Shown piece after piece: positions 5,953 through 6,594 of a DNA stretch of 6,594 bases. A program made the translations under genes and the position numbers. Within the stretch, counting starts at the first letter, position 1. Each line of letters starts with the position of its first letter. Source of the DNA: an uncultured Pseudogracilibacillus sp. (GTDB lineage: Bacteria; Bacillota; Bacilli; Bacillales; Amphibacillaceae); NCBI GenBank assembly GCA_937960785.1, contig CALGOZ010000096.1, positions 1-6,594 on the forward strand, given 5' to 3'. The notes beneath the pieces are model-generated. The model was not told where the DNA came from, did not search any database, and was given only the letters and a program-made list of their open reading frames with translations.

Positions 5953-6064
5953 GTTCAGTAACTTTGCTTCTGCATTTATTTTAAGCGATATATTGTCTCA
6001 AGTTGATTGTCATTATCGCAAATTTGTCTTCATTTACCTGAGGTTTTGAGGGTTTTGTTTATTG
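5953..6064. other. Short non-coding stretch before the repeat array
   Basis: This T-rich stretch after the terminator shows no gene, promoter pair or RNA fold that I can support. The 52-bp periodicity of the following array does not extend back into it: no arm is found 52 bp before 6065. Confidence 0.5.
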
Positions 6065-6594
6065 ACTTACCTAGTTGGGGTATCCGCTAAGTAGGATGAA
6101 ACGCTTTTGCATATAGACTTACTCGACGAAGGCCTCTGGTGAGTAAGATGAAGTATTTTTTCTCATTAACTTACTCGGCAGAGGGCTCCGCTGGGTAATT
6201 TCGGTTAACTCACTTGCTGAAGCGTTCCACTGAGTATGATGAAGTTCTGTTCCTCGTAAACTTACTTGGTAGCGCACTCCACTGTGTAAGTTGGAGTATT
6301 ATTTCCTATTAACTTACCTGGTGAAGCACTCCAGTGAGTAAGATGAAATGCTTTTGTATGAATACTTACTCGGTAGTTCGCCTCACTGTGTAAGTTGGAG
6401 CGTTGTTTCTCGTTAACCTACACAGCAGAGCGCCCCACTAGGTAAGTTGAAATGTTTATGTACGTATACTTACTCGTTGGGGAGCTCCATTGTGTAAGTT
6501 GGAATGCTTTTGTACGTGTTCTTGCCCGGTAGAGTGTTTCATTGTGTAAGTTGGAATGCTTTTGTACGTGTTCTTGCCCGGTAGAGTGTTTCAT
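6065..6594 (+). repeat. Tandem array of 52-bp hairpin-forming repeats
   Basis: Units begin at 6065, 6117, 6169, 6208, 6260, 6312, 6364, 6416, 6468, 6520 and 6572. Every step is exactly 52 bp except 6169 to 6208, which is 39. Each unit has a left arm (consensus AACTTAC), a 20-nt inner segment, a right arm (consensus GTAAGTT) and an 18-nt spacer. The arms are reverse complements, and much of the inner segment also pairs (for example GGTAGAG with CTCCACT apart from one mismatch). The copies at 6488-6539 and 6540-6591 are identical, while those to the left are diverged. Since 52 is not a multiple of three and TAA recurs in the arms, the array is not coding. It runs off the window end. I do not recognise the family. 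Confidence 0.93.

Noticed and set aside
6097..6112. Second cre-like site within the repeat (TGAAACGCTTTTGC)
   Set aside because: The central CG is shifted by one base relative to the consensus and the terminal CA does not fit. It is part of the repeat spacer.
6065..6594. CRISPR array
   Set aside because: The 18-nt spacers are too short and are themselves related to one another in two subtypes, the repeat is degenerate, and no cas gene is present. It is a plain tandem repeat with internal hairpins.

Overview
The window looks like chromosome from a low-GC, Gram-positive, spore-former-type Firmicute (Bacillaceae or a close relative). The reasons are AT-rich intergenic DNA, strong AGGAG/GGAGG ribosome binding sites, sigma-A-like promoters, a CcpA-type cre box, a lipoprotein with a Bacillus-style signal peptide, and proteins resembling Bacillus families (YtcI-like acyl-CoA synthetase, FrnE/YwbO-like DsbA protein, FtsH). 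The extracytoplasmic parts of the lipoprotein and of FtsH are very acidic, which would fit an alkaliphilic or haloalkaliphilic species; that is inference, not proof.

Layout. Positions 1-65 hold the end of a tandem array of 52-bp hairpin repeats. A promoter and a FrnE-type DsbA-family gene (338-1057, +) follow. This gene converges on a YtcI-like acyl-CoA synthetase gene (1196-2806, -), and a long-stemmed, probably bidirectional terminator lies between them. The synthetase promoter lies in the divergent region 2807-3178, next to a perfect-consensus cre box. On the other side of that region an extended -10 promoter and a leader hairpin precede a small SurA-N-type lipoprotein gene (3179-3856, +). 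The lipoprotein gene is followed by an FtsH-family membrane protease gene (3968-5791, +), and the pair ends at a terminator at 5905-5952. From 6065 to the end, ten full units and the start of an eleventh of the 52-bp repeat run off the window.

Function. The lipoprotein and FtsH are probably co-transcribed. They put an extracytoplasmic foldase-like chaperone without a PPIase domain next to a membrane-anchored AAA+ protease, which suggests a membrane or envelope protein quality-control pair. The DsbA-family protein is a cytoplasmic thioredoxin-fold protein whose usual CxxC has become SPLC but which keeps a C-terminal CX4C. The acyl-CoA synthetase is probably under carbon-catabolite control.

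The least explained element is the 52-bp repeat. Each unit holds an imperfect 34-nt palindrome whose arms and 20-nt inner segment are kept at fixed spacing. Several base changes inside the stem are compensatory, which suggests that the folded form has mattered. Repeats of the same family, in the same orientation, lie at both ends of the window.
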